Part shown: positions 1-8,124 of the stretch, piece by piece | Numbering within the stretch: position 1 is the stretch's first letter | Layout of the letters: every line of letters begins with the position of its first letter | Made by a program: the position numbers and the translations under genes | The notes under the pieces: model-generated | Told to the model about the DNA's origin: nothing | What the model saw: only the letters and a program-made list of their open reading frames with translations | The model's database searches: none | Source: Microbacterium resistens NBRC 103078 | Lineage (GTDB): Bacteria; Actinomycetota; Actinomycetes; Actinomycetales; Microbacteriaceae | Reading direction: 5' to 3' | NCBI RefSeq assembly: GCF_001552355.1 | Contig: NZ_BCRA01000057.1 | Coordinates: 1-36,359 of the forward strand | Length of the DNA: 36,359 nt

Positions 1-297
1 GCGAGCGCAAGCGCCACCGCTGCGTCCAGCGCGAACGCCTCGGCGGCGGCGACGGGCTCGGCGTCCGCGGCTGCGAACGTCGGCACCGGATCCGATGCGT
101 CCGCATCGGCGTCCGGCGCGGGAGCATCCGCCACCGCTTCCGGGGGATCGTCCGGCGCCACGGGATCCGGATCCCGGCCGTCGACCGGTCTGCCCGCCAC
201 CGGCGCAGACAGCACGCCGTTCCTCGCCGTCGGCGCGCTGCTCCTGCTCGGCGGCCTGGTCCTGGTGGCCGTCCGCCGCCGCACCGGCGCCCGCTGA
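1..297 (+). CDS. C-terminal part of an LPXTG-anchored surface protein (5' truncated)
   Basis: Frame 1 is open from the first base to TGA at 295-297 and gives 98 residues. Most of it is a low-complexity Ala/Ser/Gly/Thr stalk. Then comes LPATG (bases 190-204), a hydrophobic segment of about 20 residues rich in Leu, Val and Gly, and a short basic tail (RRRTGAR). This is the standard sortase sorting signal: the protein is exported, cut between Thr and Gly, and linked to peptidoglycan. The functional domain lies outside the window, so the role is unknown. A strong hairpin follows the stop codon. Confidence 0.85.
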   Translation, partial: ASASATAASSANASAAATGSASAAANVGTGSDASASASGAGASATASGGSSGATGSGSRPSTGLPATGADSTPFLAVGALLLLGGLVLVAVRRRTGAR

Positions 298-312
298 TCC
301 GACAGCTCCACG

Positions 313-360
313 GTTCGGGGCGCGTTCCGGGGCTCACGGCCTCCGGGACGCGCCCCGAAC
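313..360. terminator. Bidirectional hairpin between convergent genes
   Basis: A 13-bp perfect stem (313-325 with 348-360, beginning GTTCGGGGCGCGT) continues after one mismatch into a CCGG/CCGG inner stem. It lies between the stop codons of the LPXTG gene and the convergent oxidoreductase gene, so it can serve both. There is no clear U tract, as is common in GC-rich actinobacteria. Confidence 0.65.
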
Positions 361-389
361 CCGCGAAATGAGCCCCGAATCGGTGTGCG

Positions 390-1445
390 TCAGGTGATCG
401 GGTCGCCCTGGACCGGACCCTCGGTGTTCGGCTTCCAGCCCAGTGCCGGCGCGACGTGCTCGGCGAAGGCCTGCAGCACGTGCAGGTTGTACTCGGGACC
501 GAGCTGGTTCGGGATCGTGAGCATCAGCGTGTCCGCGGCCATCACGGCCTCGTCCTGCTTCAGCTGCGAGATCAGGACGTCCGGCTCGGCCGCGTAGGTC
601 TTTCCGAAGGTCGACCGATAGCCGTCGATGATCCCGATCTGGTCGTGGTTCTCCTCCGACCGCAGGCCGAAGTAGGCGCGGTCGCGGTCGTCCACGAGCG
701 GGAAGACGCTGCGGCTCACCGACACTCGCGGCGCGCCGGTGTGCCCTGCCTCGCGATACGCCGCGCGGAACAGGTCGATCTGCTCGCGCTGCAGCTCGTG
801 GAAGGGCACGCCGGTGGCCTCGGTCAGGAGGGTCGAGCTCATCATGTTCAGGCCGCGTCGGCCGGTGTCCTCCGCGGTGGCGCGGGAGCCGGATCCCCAC
901 CAGATGTGGTCCCGGAGCGTCGCCGATCGCGGCTCGACCGGCAGGTACCGCCCCTCGCCCACCATGCGCGGATCACCCGGAGCCACCCCGGCACCGTCGA
1001 TCGCCTCCAGGAACAGGTCGAACTTCTCGCGCGCCAGATCGGCTCCACGCGGGTCCTCCGCCCCGGTGTAGCCGAACGCCTCGTAGCCGCGCAGCGCGGT
1101 CTCGGGTGACCCCCTGCTGACGCCCAGCGCGATCCGCCCGTCGGCGATGAGATCCAGCGCCGCCGCCTCCTCCGCGAACTGCAGCGGGTTCTCGTACCGC
1201 ATGTCGATGACCCCCGTGCCGACCTCGATGCGCGAGGTCGTCGCGGCCATGGCCGACAGCAGCGGCATCGGGGACGCCGCCTGTCGCGCGAAGTGATGCA
1301 CGCGGACGTAGGCCCCGTTGACGCCGATCTCGTCGGCCCCCTGCGCGATCTCGATCGTCTGCTTCAGCATCTCGCCGGCCGTGCGGGTGACCGATCCGGG
1401 CACGTTCGCGTAGTGCCCGAACGAGAGGAATCCGAAAGCCTTCAT
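390..1445 (-). CDS. LLM-class flavin-dependent oxidoreductase (luciferase-like)
   Basis: The protein has 351 residues, a normal length for the bacterial-luciferase/F420 TIM-barrel superfamily, which oxidises small substrates with reduced FMN or F420. Family marks visible are the N-terminal strand (MKAFGFLSFGHYA), the VRVHHFARQ segment near residue 48, the MAATTSRIEVGTGVIDMRYENP segment in two parts around residues 66-87, and DLIADGRIALGVSRGSPE near 97-114. The substrate cannot be read from the sequence. The start is ATG at 1443-1445. No Shine-Dalgarno sequence is visible, but a TACGTT hexamer lies 10 nt upstream, so the mRNA leader may be very short. It follows the methyltransferase gene on the same strand after 166 nt. 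Confidence 0.85.
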   Translation of the reverse strand: MKAFGFLSFGHYANVPGSVTRTAGEMLKQTIEIAQGADEIGVNGAYVRVHHFARQAASPMPLLSAMAATTSRIEVGTGVIDMRYENPLQFAEEAAALDLIADGRIALGVSRGSPETALRGYEAFGYTGAEDPRGADLAREKFDLFLEAIDGAGVAPGDPRMVGEGRYLPVEPRSATLRDHIWWGSGSRATAEDTGRRGLNMMSSTLLTEATGVPFHELQREQIDLFRAAYREAGHTGAPRVSVSRSVFPLVDDRDRAYFGLRSEENHDQIGIIDGYRSTFGKTYAAEPDVLISQLKQDEAVMAADTLMLTIPNQLGPEYNLHVLQAFAEHVAPALGWKPNTEGPVQGDPIT

Positions 1446-1503
1446 GATCTATGCGAACGTATGGATCCACCCCCGCATTCCCCCTTCCCCCCTTGGCCCC
1501 GGT

Positions 1504-1598
1504 ATTGGGGCGGGGTCCGGGGGATTGGGGCGCTCGGTGGGGCCGGATCTCCCCGGAACGGACCCCGAACCCCGGCGAGGGACCCCGAATCCCGGCGA
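1504..1598. repeat. Short direct repeats and a GC hairpin between two minus-strand genes
   Basis: ATTGGGGC occurs at 1504-1511 and 1524-1531. A 19-nt unit beginning GGACCCCGAA occurs at 1560-1578 and 1580-1598 with one difference. Both pairs have a 20-bp period. GGGGTCCG (1512-1519) can also pair with CGGACCCC (1559-1566). It may end the methyltransferase transcript; no U tract is seen. Confidence 0.45.
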
Positions 1599-1611
1599 AA
1601 CCGGGTGAGGG

Positions 1612-3243
1612 TCAGGTGAGGGCGGGGATGAGGAAGCCGTCGACGACGAGGTCGCGGATGCGGGGGCGCATGTCGGCCCACAGGGCGTCCAGCGGCACCT
1701 CGAAGAGGTCCGCGAGCGCCTGGACGATCTGACCGACCGTCAGCTCTCCGTCGCACGCCCCGACGAATCCCGCGAGCGCCGGGTCCACCGCCACGGTCCG
1801 CCCGAAGCCGCCGCCCTGGCGCAGCTCGATGACGCTGGGCGCCTCCTGCCCCGGAAGATGGTGGCGCGCCTCGGTGACGTCGGGCGCCGCGACGAGCCGG
1901 GGCGGGATCCCGCCGGCCAGGAGGTCGTGGGCGCGCAGGCCCTGCCGCAGCGCCGTGCCGACGCCCGAGACCGCCTGCTCGATCCGCTCGAACCGGCGCA
2001 GCCGGCCGCCGCCGCCGTCGCTCCCCTCGCCACCGCGTTCCGCGACGGTCGACGCCGTGCGGGCCGGCTCCGGATCCGGCTCCCCGCGCGGAACCCCGGC
2101 GCCGGACGACTCCCGCTCCGTGGTCGGCAGATCGAGCCCGGACGGCCGGCGGAGCAGGACGTAGCCGAAGCCCACCGCCGTGACGTCGCGCTCGGCGAAG
2201 TCGTCCAGCCACGCCTCCAGCAGCGGCTCGAATCCGGCATCGCGCGGGGTGGTGCCGCCGTCTCGGATCCACAGCTCGGCGTAACCGAGGGGCGTCAGCC
2301 GCTCGCGCTCGATCACCCACGCGTCGAGGTCGTCGGGGATCCAGGAGCGGACACGCTCGAGGCCGTCCACGCCGGAGCGGGTCTCCCAGTTCCCGAGGAG
2401 CTGCGCCGCGCCGCCGGGGGCCAGATGGGCCGGCGCCTCACGGATGAAGCCCTCCACCAGCGCGTCGCCGACGAGCCCGCCGTCCCGGTACTCGTAAGCC
2501 GGGACGCCCTCGGCCCGGGGCGTGATGACGAACGGCGGGTTCGAGACGATGAGCCCGAAGGACTCCCCGGCGACCGGGGCGAACATGCTGCCGAAGCGGA
2601 ACTCGATGTTCTCGACGCCCGCCAGCCGGGCGTTCAGCTCCGCGTACGCCAGCGCCCGAGCGGAGATGTCCGTGGCGACGACGTGCCCGGCGTGCCGCGA
2701 GACGAGAAGGGCCTGGATCCCGCAGCCCGTGCCGAGGTCGAGCGCACGGTCGACCTGCTCCGGCATGACGAGCGACGCGAGCGTCCGGGACGCCCCGCCG
2801 ACCCCCAGCACGTGGTCCGGCGGGAGGGGCCCGCCCAGCGCGACCTCGTCCAGGTCGCTCGCGATCCACCACTCCCCCACGCCGTCGGCGTCGACGAAGG
2901 ACTGGGGTCGGATCAGGGCCGCCGGTGCGACGACGTCGCCGTCGCGGGCGGCGAGCCCGAGCGCCTCGATCCCCTCGATCCCGACCGTCGGGAGGGCCGC
3001 TGCCACGTCCGCAACGGGCTGCGGCAGACCCACGACGAAGAGGCGCCCGAGGGTGGCGAGCGGATCCGTTCGGTGCGCGATCGCGTGCAGCAGCGGGGAT
3101 CGGATGCCACGGGCCAGGGCGTCGTCGGCGTCGTCGCCCCAGGCGGCCCGGAGGGACTCGGAGCGCAAGTCGGCGGCGTCCAGGTCGGCGGCGAGCGCCG
3201 CGCACAGCCGGGCGTCGGGTCGAGGGTCGAGGTGGGGAGGCAC
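1612..3243 (-). CDS. Class I SAM-dependent methyltransferase, PrmC/RsmC-like core
   Basis: The protein has 543 residues in three parts. The N-terminal ~155 residues are a helical domain with no motif I can name. The Rossmann core has the SAM-binding loop LDLGTGCG at about 168-175, the acidic end of strand 2 (ATDIS, 190-194), and the N-P-P-F catalytic motif at 235-238. N-P-P-[FY] is typical of enzymes that methylate a nitrogen on glutamine, adenine or guanine, so a ribosomal protein, release factor or rRNA target is likely but unproven. The C-terminal ~100 residues resemble a winged-helix-like tail. The start is GTG at 3241-3243. There is no Shine-Dalgarno sequence, but TAGAGT ends 6 nt upstream, which fits a leaderless mRNA. 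The gene diverges from the DUF6049 gene. Confidence 0.8.
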   Translation of the reverse strand: MPPHLDPRPDARLCAALAADLDAADLRSESLRAAWGDDADDALARGIRSPLLHAIAHRTDPLATLGRLFVVGLPQPVADVAAALPTVGIEGIEALGLAARDGDVVAPAALIRPQSFVDADGVGEWWIASDLDEVALGGPLPPDHVLGVGGASRTLASLVMPEQVDRALDLGTGCGIQALLVSRHAGHVVATDISARALAYAELNARLAGVENIEFRFGSMFAPVAGESFGLIVSNPPFVITPRAEGVPAYEYRDGGLVGDALVEGFIREAPAHLAPGGAAQLLGNWETRSGVDGLERVRSWIPDDLDAWVIERERLTPLGYAELWIRDGGTTPRDAGFEPLLEAWLDDFAERDVTAVGFGYVLLRRPSGLDLPTTERESSGAGVPRGEPDPEPARTASTVAERGGEGSDGGGGRLRRFERIEQAVSGVGTALRQGLRAHDLLAGGIPPRLVAAPDVTEARHHLPGQEAPSVIELRQGGGFGRTVAVDPALAGFVGACDGELTVGQIVQALADLFEVPLDALWADMRPRIRDLVVDGFLIPALT

Positions 3244-3249
3244 GGCGTC

Positions 3250-3255
3250 ACTCTA
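3250..3255 (-). promoter_or_regulatory. -10 element of a probably leaderless methyltransferase promoter
   Basis: The minus strand reads TAGAGT, then 6 nt, then GTG. In actinobacteria TANNNT ending 6-7 nt before the start codon marks a leaderless transcript. No good -35 box is seen. Confidence 0.5.
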
Positions 3256-3290
3256 CGCGGATGGTTCCGGGTGGTCGGTGGGACCCGATG

Positions 3291-3374
3291 ACCCCGATCC
3301 GCACACGTCACCCCGATCCGCACACGCATCCGCCGAGGACCTGTGCAGAACGGGACCGGGTGTGCGGATCGGGT
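3291..3374. repeat. Two direct and one inverted copy of a 17-nt motif in a divergent promoter region
   Basis: ACCCCGATCCGCACACG occurs at 3291-3307 and again at 3310-3326 (19-bp period). Its complement GTGTGCGGATCGGG lies at 3360-3373. The second direct copy and the inverted copy can form a 14-bp stem with a 34-nt loop. The position between divergent genes suggests an operator or an RNA structure in the leader. Confidence 0.6.
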
Positions 3375-3423
3375 CGGGCGCTCCCGGCGTCACCGGTTCC
3401 AGGGATCGCTCCGCCTCGCCGCC

Positions 3424-3429
3424 TAGAAT
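3424..3429 (+). promoter_or_regulatory. Candidate -10 box for the DUF6049-murJ-yigZ operon
   Basis: TAGAAT lies 51 nt before the ATG at 3481. The upstream -35 match is weak. It is the best -10 hexamer in the gap. Confidence 0.45.
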
Positions 3430-3480
3430 CACAGGGCCAGGACTCACCGCGTCCTCCCCCGGACGCCCGACGGACACCCC

Positions 3481-5751
3481 ATGACCTCCACACCCTCCCC
3501 GACGCCCCCGCGCGCCATGCCGGCGTCACGGGTGCGCCGGGCGACCCGCGCCGTGGCGACAGCGGTGGCCCTGATCGTCGGAGCGGCCGTCGCCGTGACC
3601 GCGCCCGATGCGGCGTTCGCGACGCCGACGCCCACCCCGACGCCCGAGCCCGCCGGCCTGGGCATCACGCTCGTCCCCGAGGCGCACGGCACGTACGGGC
3701 CCGGGGCGCCGTTGGGCGCGACGATCGCGATCGACAACGCCGACGACACGGCGCTCGGCCCCGGACGCGTCCGCCTGGAGATCGGGCGCACCGCGCTCGG
3801 CGATCGGTCCGCCGTGCAGTCCTGGCTGTCCGGTGAGGACGCCGCGGCGGCGCTCTCGCCGCTCGGCGAGGGCGCCACCACCCCGGTGGACGCCGAGGAG
3901 ACGAGCACGGTCACGGTCGTCGTCCCGGCCGCCGACGTCGGCGCCCTGGCACCCGGCGTGTACCCCATCCGCGCCACGTTCTCCGCACCGGCCGCAGCGG
4001 CGGACGCCCCCTCTCCCGCTCCGGTGTCGGCCGTCAGCGTCCTCGTCGTCCCACGCGGCCCCGCCCCCTCCGTCGCGGTCGCCGTGCCGGTCACCGCCTC
4101 GGCCCGGGGCGCGCTGCTGAACGCCGAGGAGCTGACCGCCCTCACGGCTCCGGACGGCGCGCTGTCCACGCTCCTGGACGGGGTCGCCGGCACCTCGGCG
4201 ATCCTCGCGGTGGATCCTGCGATCCCGGCCTCGATCCGCGCCCTCGGCTCGACCGCGCCGGCCACCGCGACGGCGTGGCTGACGCGCCTGGAGACTCTGC
4301 CCAACGAGCGCTTCCCGCTCCGGTTCGGGGATGCGGACACCGCGGCGCAGGCCTCCGCCGGGCTGGAGACCCCGCTCGGCGTCGACACGCTCGAGCCCCT
4401 CCTCCGCCCCCAGGACTTCGCGCCCACCGGCCCCGGGACGGACGCCACGGCCACCCCGTCCCCGACCCCGACCCCGTCGCCCACGCCGGACCCCACCCCG
4501 ACCGCCGCGACGCCGGAGCTGCCGGACCTCGCGGAGCTCGTCGACGTGGGCGCGACCCGCGACGACCTGCTCTGGCCCCGCGGCGAGGTCTCCGCCGCGG
4601 ACGTGGCGACGCTGTCGCGGTACCGGACCTCCGCGGCGGCGACCGATGACCCGACCGTCAGCATCCTTCCGTCCACCTCGTTCGGTCAGGGGGACGCGCA
4701 GGCCCCCGTCCCCGCCCGTGGCGAGGTGGACGGCGCCCCCGTCCTGGTGTCGGACGCCGCCGTCGCGGACGCCCTGAGCCGCGCCGCGGGCGAGGCGGAT
4801 GCCCTCCGCCGCGATGCGCCGCTCACCGAGGCCGTCGCGCTGCTCTGGTTCGCGGACCCGGCCTCGCCGGTGCTCGCGGGCCTGGACCGGGCGGACCGGC
4901 GATCTGCCGAGGGCCTGCGCGACGCGGTGACGACCCTGTCCGGCGGACGCCCGGCGTCGCTGGGAGAGCTGCTCGCGAGTCCCGCCGCGGCGCTGACCGT
5001 CGTCTCCGCCCCGGCCGCCGACCGCGCCGGCGCGGTGAGCACCCTGCGGGAGGACGAGGAGCGCGTCGCGGCGTTCGCCACCGTGCTGGAGGATCCCCGC
5101 CAGCTCACGGTCCGGCAGCGGATCTCGGTGCTGCGCCTGCTCGCCGTCGGCAGGAACCGCGGCGAGGCCGACTTCGCCGACGCCCTGGCCGCCCAGCGCG
5201 ACGACACCCGGGACACCCTCGACGCGGTCGGGCTTCAGCCGTCCAACCCCATCCTCATCAGCGCCGCCGTCGACGTCCCCGTGTGGCTGCGCAACGACCT
5301 GCCGTACCCCGTGTCGGTCCGCTTGGAGGCCGAGCCCAGCGACGCCCGCCTCGACGTGCAGCGCTTCACGGACGTGACCGGCCAGCCCGACGGGACGACC
5401 CGGCTCACCATCCCCGTCGAGGCGCGGGTGGCGAGCGGCGAGGTCGACCTCCGGATGACGCTGACGAGCCCGACCGGGGTCCCGATCGGCGACGCCCAGG
5501 TGGCCCGGCTCACGGTGCGCGCCGAGTGGGAGAACATCGGCCTCGTGATCCTCGGCGCCGTCGCCGTGCTGCTCATCGGCGGCGGGATCGTCCGCACCGT
5601 GCTTCGGCGACGCAAGGCCGCGGTCGCCTCCTCGGAGGACGCGGCCGAGGGGGGCACCGGATCGGACGGCCCGGACGGCGTCCCGCAGGCCGACGCCCCG
5701 GAGAACGAGAAGGACGACACGGAGAAGGACGACACGGAGAACAATGAGTAG
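3481..5751 (+). CDS. DUF6049 family exported single-pass membrane protein
   Basis: The protein has 756 residues. A Sec signal peptide (basic residues 17-23, hydrophobic core to about 40, AFA cleavage site near 47) is followed by a Thr-Pro linker, a large extracytoplasmic region, a second Pro/Thr/Ser-rich linker at about 322-345, and a C-terminal membrane helix at about 686-708. The tail is RRRK-rich, then acidic, and contains a tandem EKDDT repeat. This architecture and its place directly before murJ match the DUF6049 family, whose mycobacterial relative (Rv3909) also sits beside the mviN/murJ gene. No biochemical role is established; by context an envelope-assembly partner of MurJ is plausible. 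The start is ATG at 3481. The stop overlaps the murJ start by 8 nt, so the two are probably translationally coupled. Confidence 0.85.
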   Translation: MTSTPSPTPPRAMPASRVRRATRAVATAVALIVGAAVAVTAPDAAFATPTPTPTPEPAGLGITLVPEAHGTYGPGAPLGATIAIDNADDTALGPGRVRLEIGRTALGDRSAVQSWLSGEDAAAALSPLGEGATTPVDAEETSTVTVVVPAADVGALAPGVYPIRATFSAPAAAADAPSPAPVSAVSVLVVPRGPAPSVAVAVPVTASARGALLNAEELTALTAPDGALSTLLDGVAGTSAILAVDPAIPASIRALGSTAPATATAWLTRLETLPNERFPLRFGDADTAAQASAGLETPLGVDTLEPLLRPQDFAPTGPGTDATATPSPTPTPSPTPDPTPTAATPELPDLAELVDVGATRDDLLWPRGEVSAADVATLSRYRTSAAATDDPTVSILPSTSFGQGDAQAPVPARGEVDGAPVLVSDAAVADALSRAAGEADALRRDAPLTEAVALLWFADPASPVLAGLDRADRRSAEGLRDAVTTLSGGRPASLGELLASPAAALTVVSAPAADRAGAVSTLREDEERVAAFATVLEDPRQLTVRQRISVLRLLAVGRNRGEADFADALAAQRDDTRDTLDAVGLQPSNPILISAAVDVPVWLRNDLPYPVSVRLEAEPSDARLDVQRFTDVTGQPDGTTRLTIPVEARVASGEVDLRMTLTSPTGVPIGDAQVARLTVRAEWENIGLVILGAVAVLLIGGGIVRTVLRRRKAAVASSEDAAEGGTGSDGPDGVPQADAPENEKDDTEKDDTENNE

Positions 5752-7360
5752 CCTCGGCCGCGCGAGCGCCGTCCTGGCCGCGGGCACGATCGTGTCGCGC
5801 GTCACGGGGCTGCTGCGCACCATCGTCCTCGTCGGCGTCATCGGCGCGAACGCCTCCGAGGCGGCCGACGCGTTCGGCGTGGCGAACCAGCTCCCGAACG
5901 ACGTCTTCTCCCTGATCTCCGTCGGCGTGCTCACCGCGGTGATCGTCCCGCAGATCGTGCAGGCGACCACCCACGCCGACCGCGGCAACGCCTTCATCTC
6001 GAAGCTGTTCACCCTGGGCACCGTGGTGCTCGTGGCCGCGACGGGGATCGCGATGCTCGCCGCGCCCGCCCTGGTATGGCTCACGATGGGAGAGAAGACC
6101 GCCGAGCAGCAGGCGCTCGCGATCGCCTTCTCCTACTGGTGCATCCCGCAGATCTTCTTCTACGGGCTGTATGCGCTCGTCGGGGAGACCCTGAACGCGC
6201 GGCGGATCTTCGGGCCGTTCACGTGGGCTCCCGTCGCCAACAACGTCGTCTCCATCGCCGGCTTCCTCGCCATCGCCGCGATGTTCGGCGGTCCGCTGGA
6301 GCAGGTCGACGACTGGTCGCCGGACCGCATCGCCTGGCTGGGGGCGACGGCGACCCTCGGGATCGCCGTGCAGGCGCTCATCCTCTTCGTCTTCTGGCCG
6401 CGCACCCGCCTCGCGCTGCGGCCCGACTTCCGCTGGCGCGGCGTGGGGCTCGGCAACATCGGCCGCCTGGCAGGCTGGACGATCCTCATGGCGCTCGCCA
6501 GCCTCACCGCCGGCATCATCCAGCACCGGATCGCGATGGACGCGTCCGGGGCCGGCCCGGCGGTTCAGGTCATGCTCAACGCCTGGCTGATCTTCATGCT
6601 CCCGTACTCCGTGATCGTGCACTCCATCGGGACGCCCTACTTCACCCAGCTCAGCGAGCACGCCGCCGCCGGCCGTGACGACGAGGTCCGCTCCGACATC
6701 TCCCGGAGCATCCGGACGCTGGGCTTCTTCCTCGTCGGCGCCATGGCGGCCGTCCTCGCCGCCTCCGTCCCGGCCTCTCGGATCTTCGTCGCCTTCGACA
6801 CGGACGCGGTCGAGGCGGCGCTGGTGCTCGTCGCCTACCTCGTCGGGCTCATCCCACTGGCCGTGCTGTTCATCGTCCAGCGCACGTTCTACGCCTATGG
6901 CGACACGCGTACGCCGTTCTTCTTCACCATCTTCCAGTGCGTGCTCATCGTCGGCACGGCGCTCATCGCCCAGCTGCTCCTGCAGCTCCACGTGATCCCG
7001 CTCGAGGCCCTTGCAGCCACGATCGCCCTGGGGCAGTCGATCTCGGGCACCGTCCAGACGATCATCGCGACCTGGCTGCTGCACCGCCGGCTCGGCGGGA
7101 TCCACACCGCGCAGTGGAGCTTCGCCCTCCTGCGCTTCGCCGTGGCCGCCGTGCCGGCCGCCGCCGCCGGCTGGGGCGTCTTCCTCCTGCTCGGGGGCAC
7201 GGCCGGCTGGACGATGGGCAGTCAGCTTCTCGGCGCGATCGGCGCGGGGATCGTGGGCGTGGTCGTCCTCGCGGTCTACGTCGTCGTCCTCGCCGTGATG
7301 CGCGCCCCGGAACTGGCCGCCGCCCGCGGTCTCGTCTCGCGGTTCCTCCCCGGTCGCTGA
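5744..7360 (+). CDS. murJ: MurJ (MviN) lipid II flippase
   Basis: The protein has 538 residues and is hydrophobic throughout, with about 14 predicted membrane helices. It belongs to the MOP superfamily that flips the peptidoglycan precursor lipid II to the outer face of the membrane. The N-terminus (SAVLAAGTIVSRVTGLLRTI) carries the conserved helix 1 serine and arginines of MurJ, and the QLPNDVFSLISVG segment follows. It lacks the pseudokinase and sugar-binding extension found on mycobacterial MviN, so it is the short form. The ATG at 5744-5746 lies inside the end of the DUF6049 gene (8-nt overlap), and yigZ follows after 6 nt, indicating one operon. Confidence 0.92.
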   Translation: MSSLGRASAVLAAGTIVSRVTGLLRTIVLVGVIGANASEAADAFGVANQLPNDVFSLISVGVLTAVIVPQIVQATTHADRGNAFISKLFTLGTVVLVAATGIAMLAAPALVWLTMGEKTAEQQALAIAFSYWCIPQIFFYGLYALVGETLNARRIFGPFTWAPVANNVVSIAGFLAIAAMFGGPLEQVDDWSPDRIAWLGATATLGIAVQALILFVFWPRTRLALRPDFRWRGVGLGNIGRLAGWTILMALASLTAGIIQHRIAMDASGAGPAVQVMLNAWLIFMLPYSVIVHSIGTPYFTQLSEHAAAGRDDEVRSDISRSIRTLGFFLVGAMAAVLAASVPASRIFVAFDTDAVEAALVLVAYLVGLIPLAVLFIVQRTFYAYGDTRTPFFFTIFQCVLIVGTALIAQLLLQLHVIPLEALAATIALGQSISGTVQTIIATWLLHRRLGGIHTAQWSFALLRFAVAAVPAAAAGWGVFLLLGGTAGWTMGSQLLGAIGAGIVGVVVLAVYVVVLAVMRAPELAAARGLVSRFLPGR

Positions 7361-7366
7361 TCGGCG

Positions 7367-8020
7367 ATGTCCGATCGCGCCTACGCCGACACCATCGCGG
7401 CTCCGGTCACCCGCGAGCTGGTGGAGAGGAAGTCGCGGTTCCTCGCCCACGTCGCGCCGGTCGGCTCCGTTCCGGAGGCGGAGGAGGTGGTCGCCGGCAT
7501 CCGCCGCCGCCACTGGGACGCTCGTCACCACTGCGTCGCGATGGTGATCGGCGTGCTCGGCGACCAGGCCCGCTCGACGGACGACGGCGAGCCCTCGGGC
7601 ACGGCCGGGGTGCCGATGATGGAGGTGCTCCGCCGCCGCGGCCTGACCGACGTGGTGGCGATCGTCACGCGGTACTTCGGCGGGGTCAAGCTCGGGGCGG
7701 GCGGACTCGTGCGCGCCTACTCATCCGCGGTCTCCGCTGCGCTCGACGAGGCCCGCCTGGTCCATCGCCGGCTCCTCCGCCAGGCGGTGATCGAAGTCCC
7801 GCACGCCGACGCGGGGCGGATCGACAACCTGCTCCGCGACTGGGCGGGCGCGCACGGCGCCGCCTTCGCCGACCCCGCCTACGACGCGGCGGCCCGCTTC
7901 GAGCTGTGGGTGCCGCCGGAGCGGCTGGAGCTGCTCGCCGCCGACCTCGCCGCCGCCTCGGCGGGCGCCCTGACCCCCGTGCTCGGCGAGGACCGGGTGG
8001 TCGACGTCCCCGCCCGCTGA
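7367..8020 (+). CDS. yigZ: YigZ/IMPACT family protein
   Basis: The protein has 217 residues and two domains: an N-terminal IMPACT (UPF0029) domain and a C-terminal ferredoxin-like domain. Diagnostic segments are VERKSRFLAHV (about 19-29), HHCVAMVIG (54-62), DDGEPSGTAGVPM (72-84), and VTRYFGGVKLGAGGLVRAYS (100-119). The eukaryotic relative IMPACT/YIH1 regulates GCN2; the bacterial role is not settled, although binding to ribosomes or nucleic acid has been proposed. It starts 6 nt after murJ, so it is very likely co-transcribed with murJ. Confidence 0.9.
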   Translation: MSDRAYADTIAAPVTRELVERKSRFLAHVAPVGSVPEAEEVVAGIRRRHWDARHHCVAMVIGVLGDQARSTDDGEPSGTAGVPMMEVLRRRGLTDVVAIVTRYFGGVKLGAGGLVRAYSSAVSAALDEARLVHRRLLRQAVIEVPHADAGRIDNLLRDWAGAHGAAFADPAYDAAARFELWVPPERLELLAADLAAASAGALTPVLGEDRVVDVPAR

Positions 8021-8071
8021 GCCCCGCCGGCCCCTCGGCTCGGGTACGCGCCCCGGCGTCCACAGCGGTCT

Positions 8072-8097
8072 GGAATGCCGCGCGGCTACCATGTGTT
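8072..8097 (+). promoter_or_regulatory. SigR/SigH-type disulfide-stress promoter for trxB
   Basis: GGAAT (8072-8076), exactly 18 nt, then GTT (8095-8097). This is the consensus used by the ECF sigma factors SigR (Streptomyces) and SigH (Mycobacterium), which drive thioredoxin genes. The start codon is 28 nt downstream, after a GAGGAG ribosome-binding site. Confidence 0.75.
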
Positions 8098-8113
8098 CAG
8101 GCTCAGTGAACAC
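8093..8113. promoter_or_regulatory. Palindrome overlapping the trxB promoter
   Basis: GTGTTCA (8093-8099), 7 nt, TGAACAC (8107-8113). The left arm contains the GTT of the SigR-type -10 element. It could be a repressor operator or a leader hairpin just before the ribosome-binding site. Confidence 0.5.
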
Positions 8114-8124
8114 GAGGAGAAGCA

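Noticed and set aside
3526..6084. An 852-codon minus-strand open frame
   Set aside because: Shadow of the DUF6049 and murJ genes; composition is dominated by Arg, Gly and Val with no motif.
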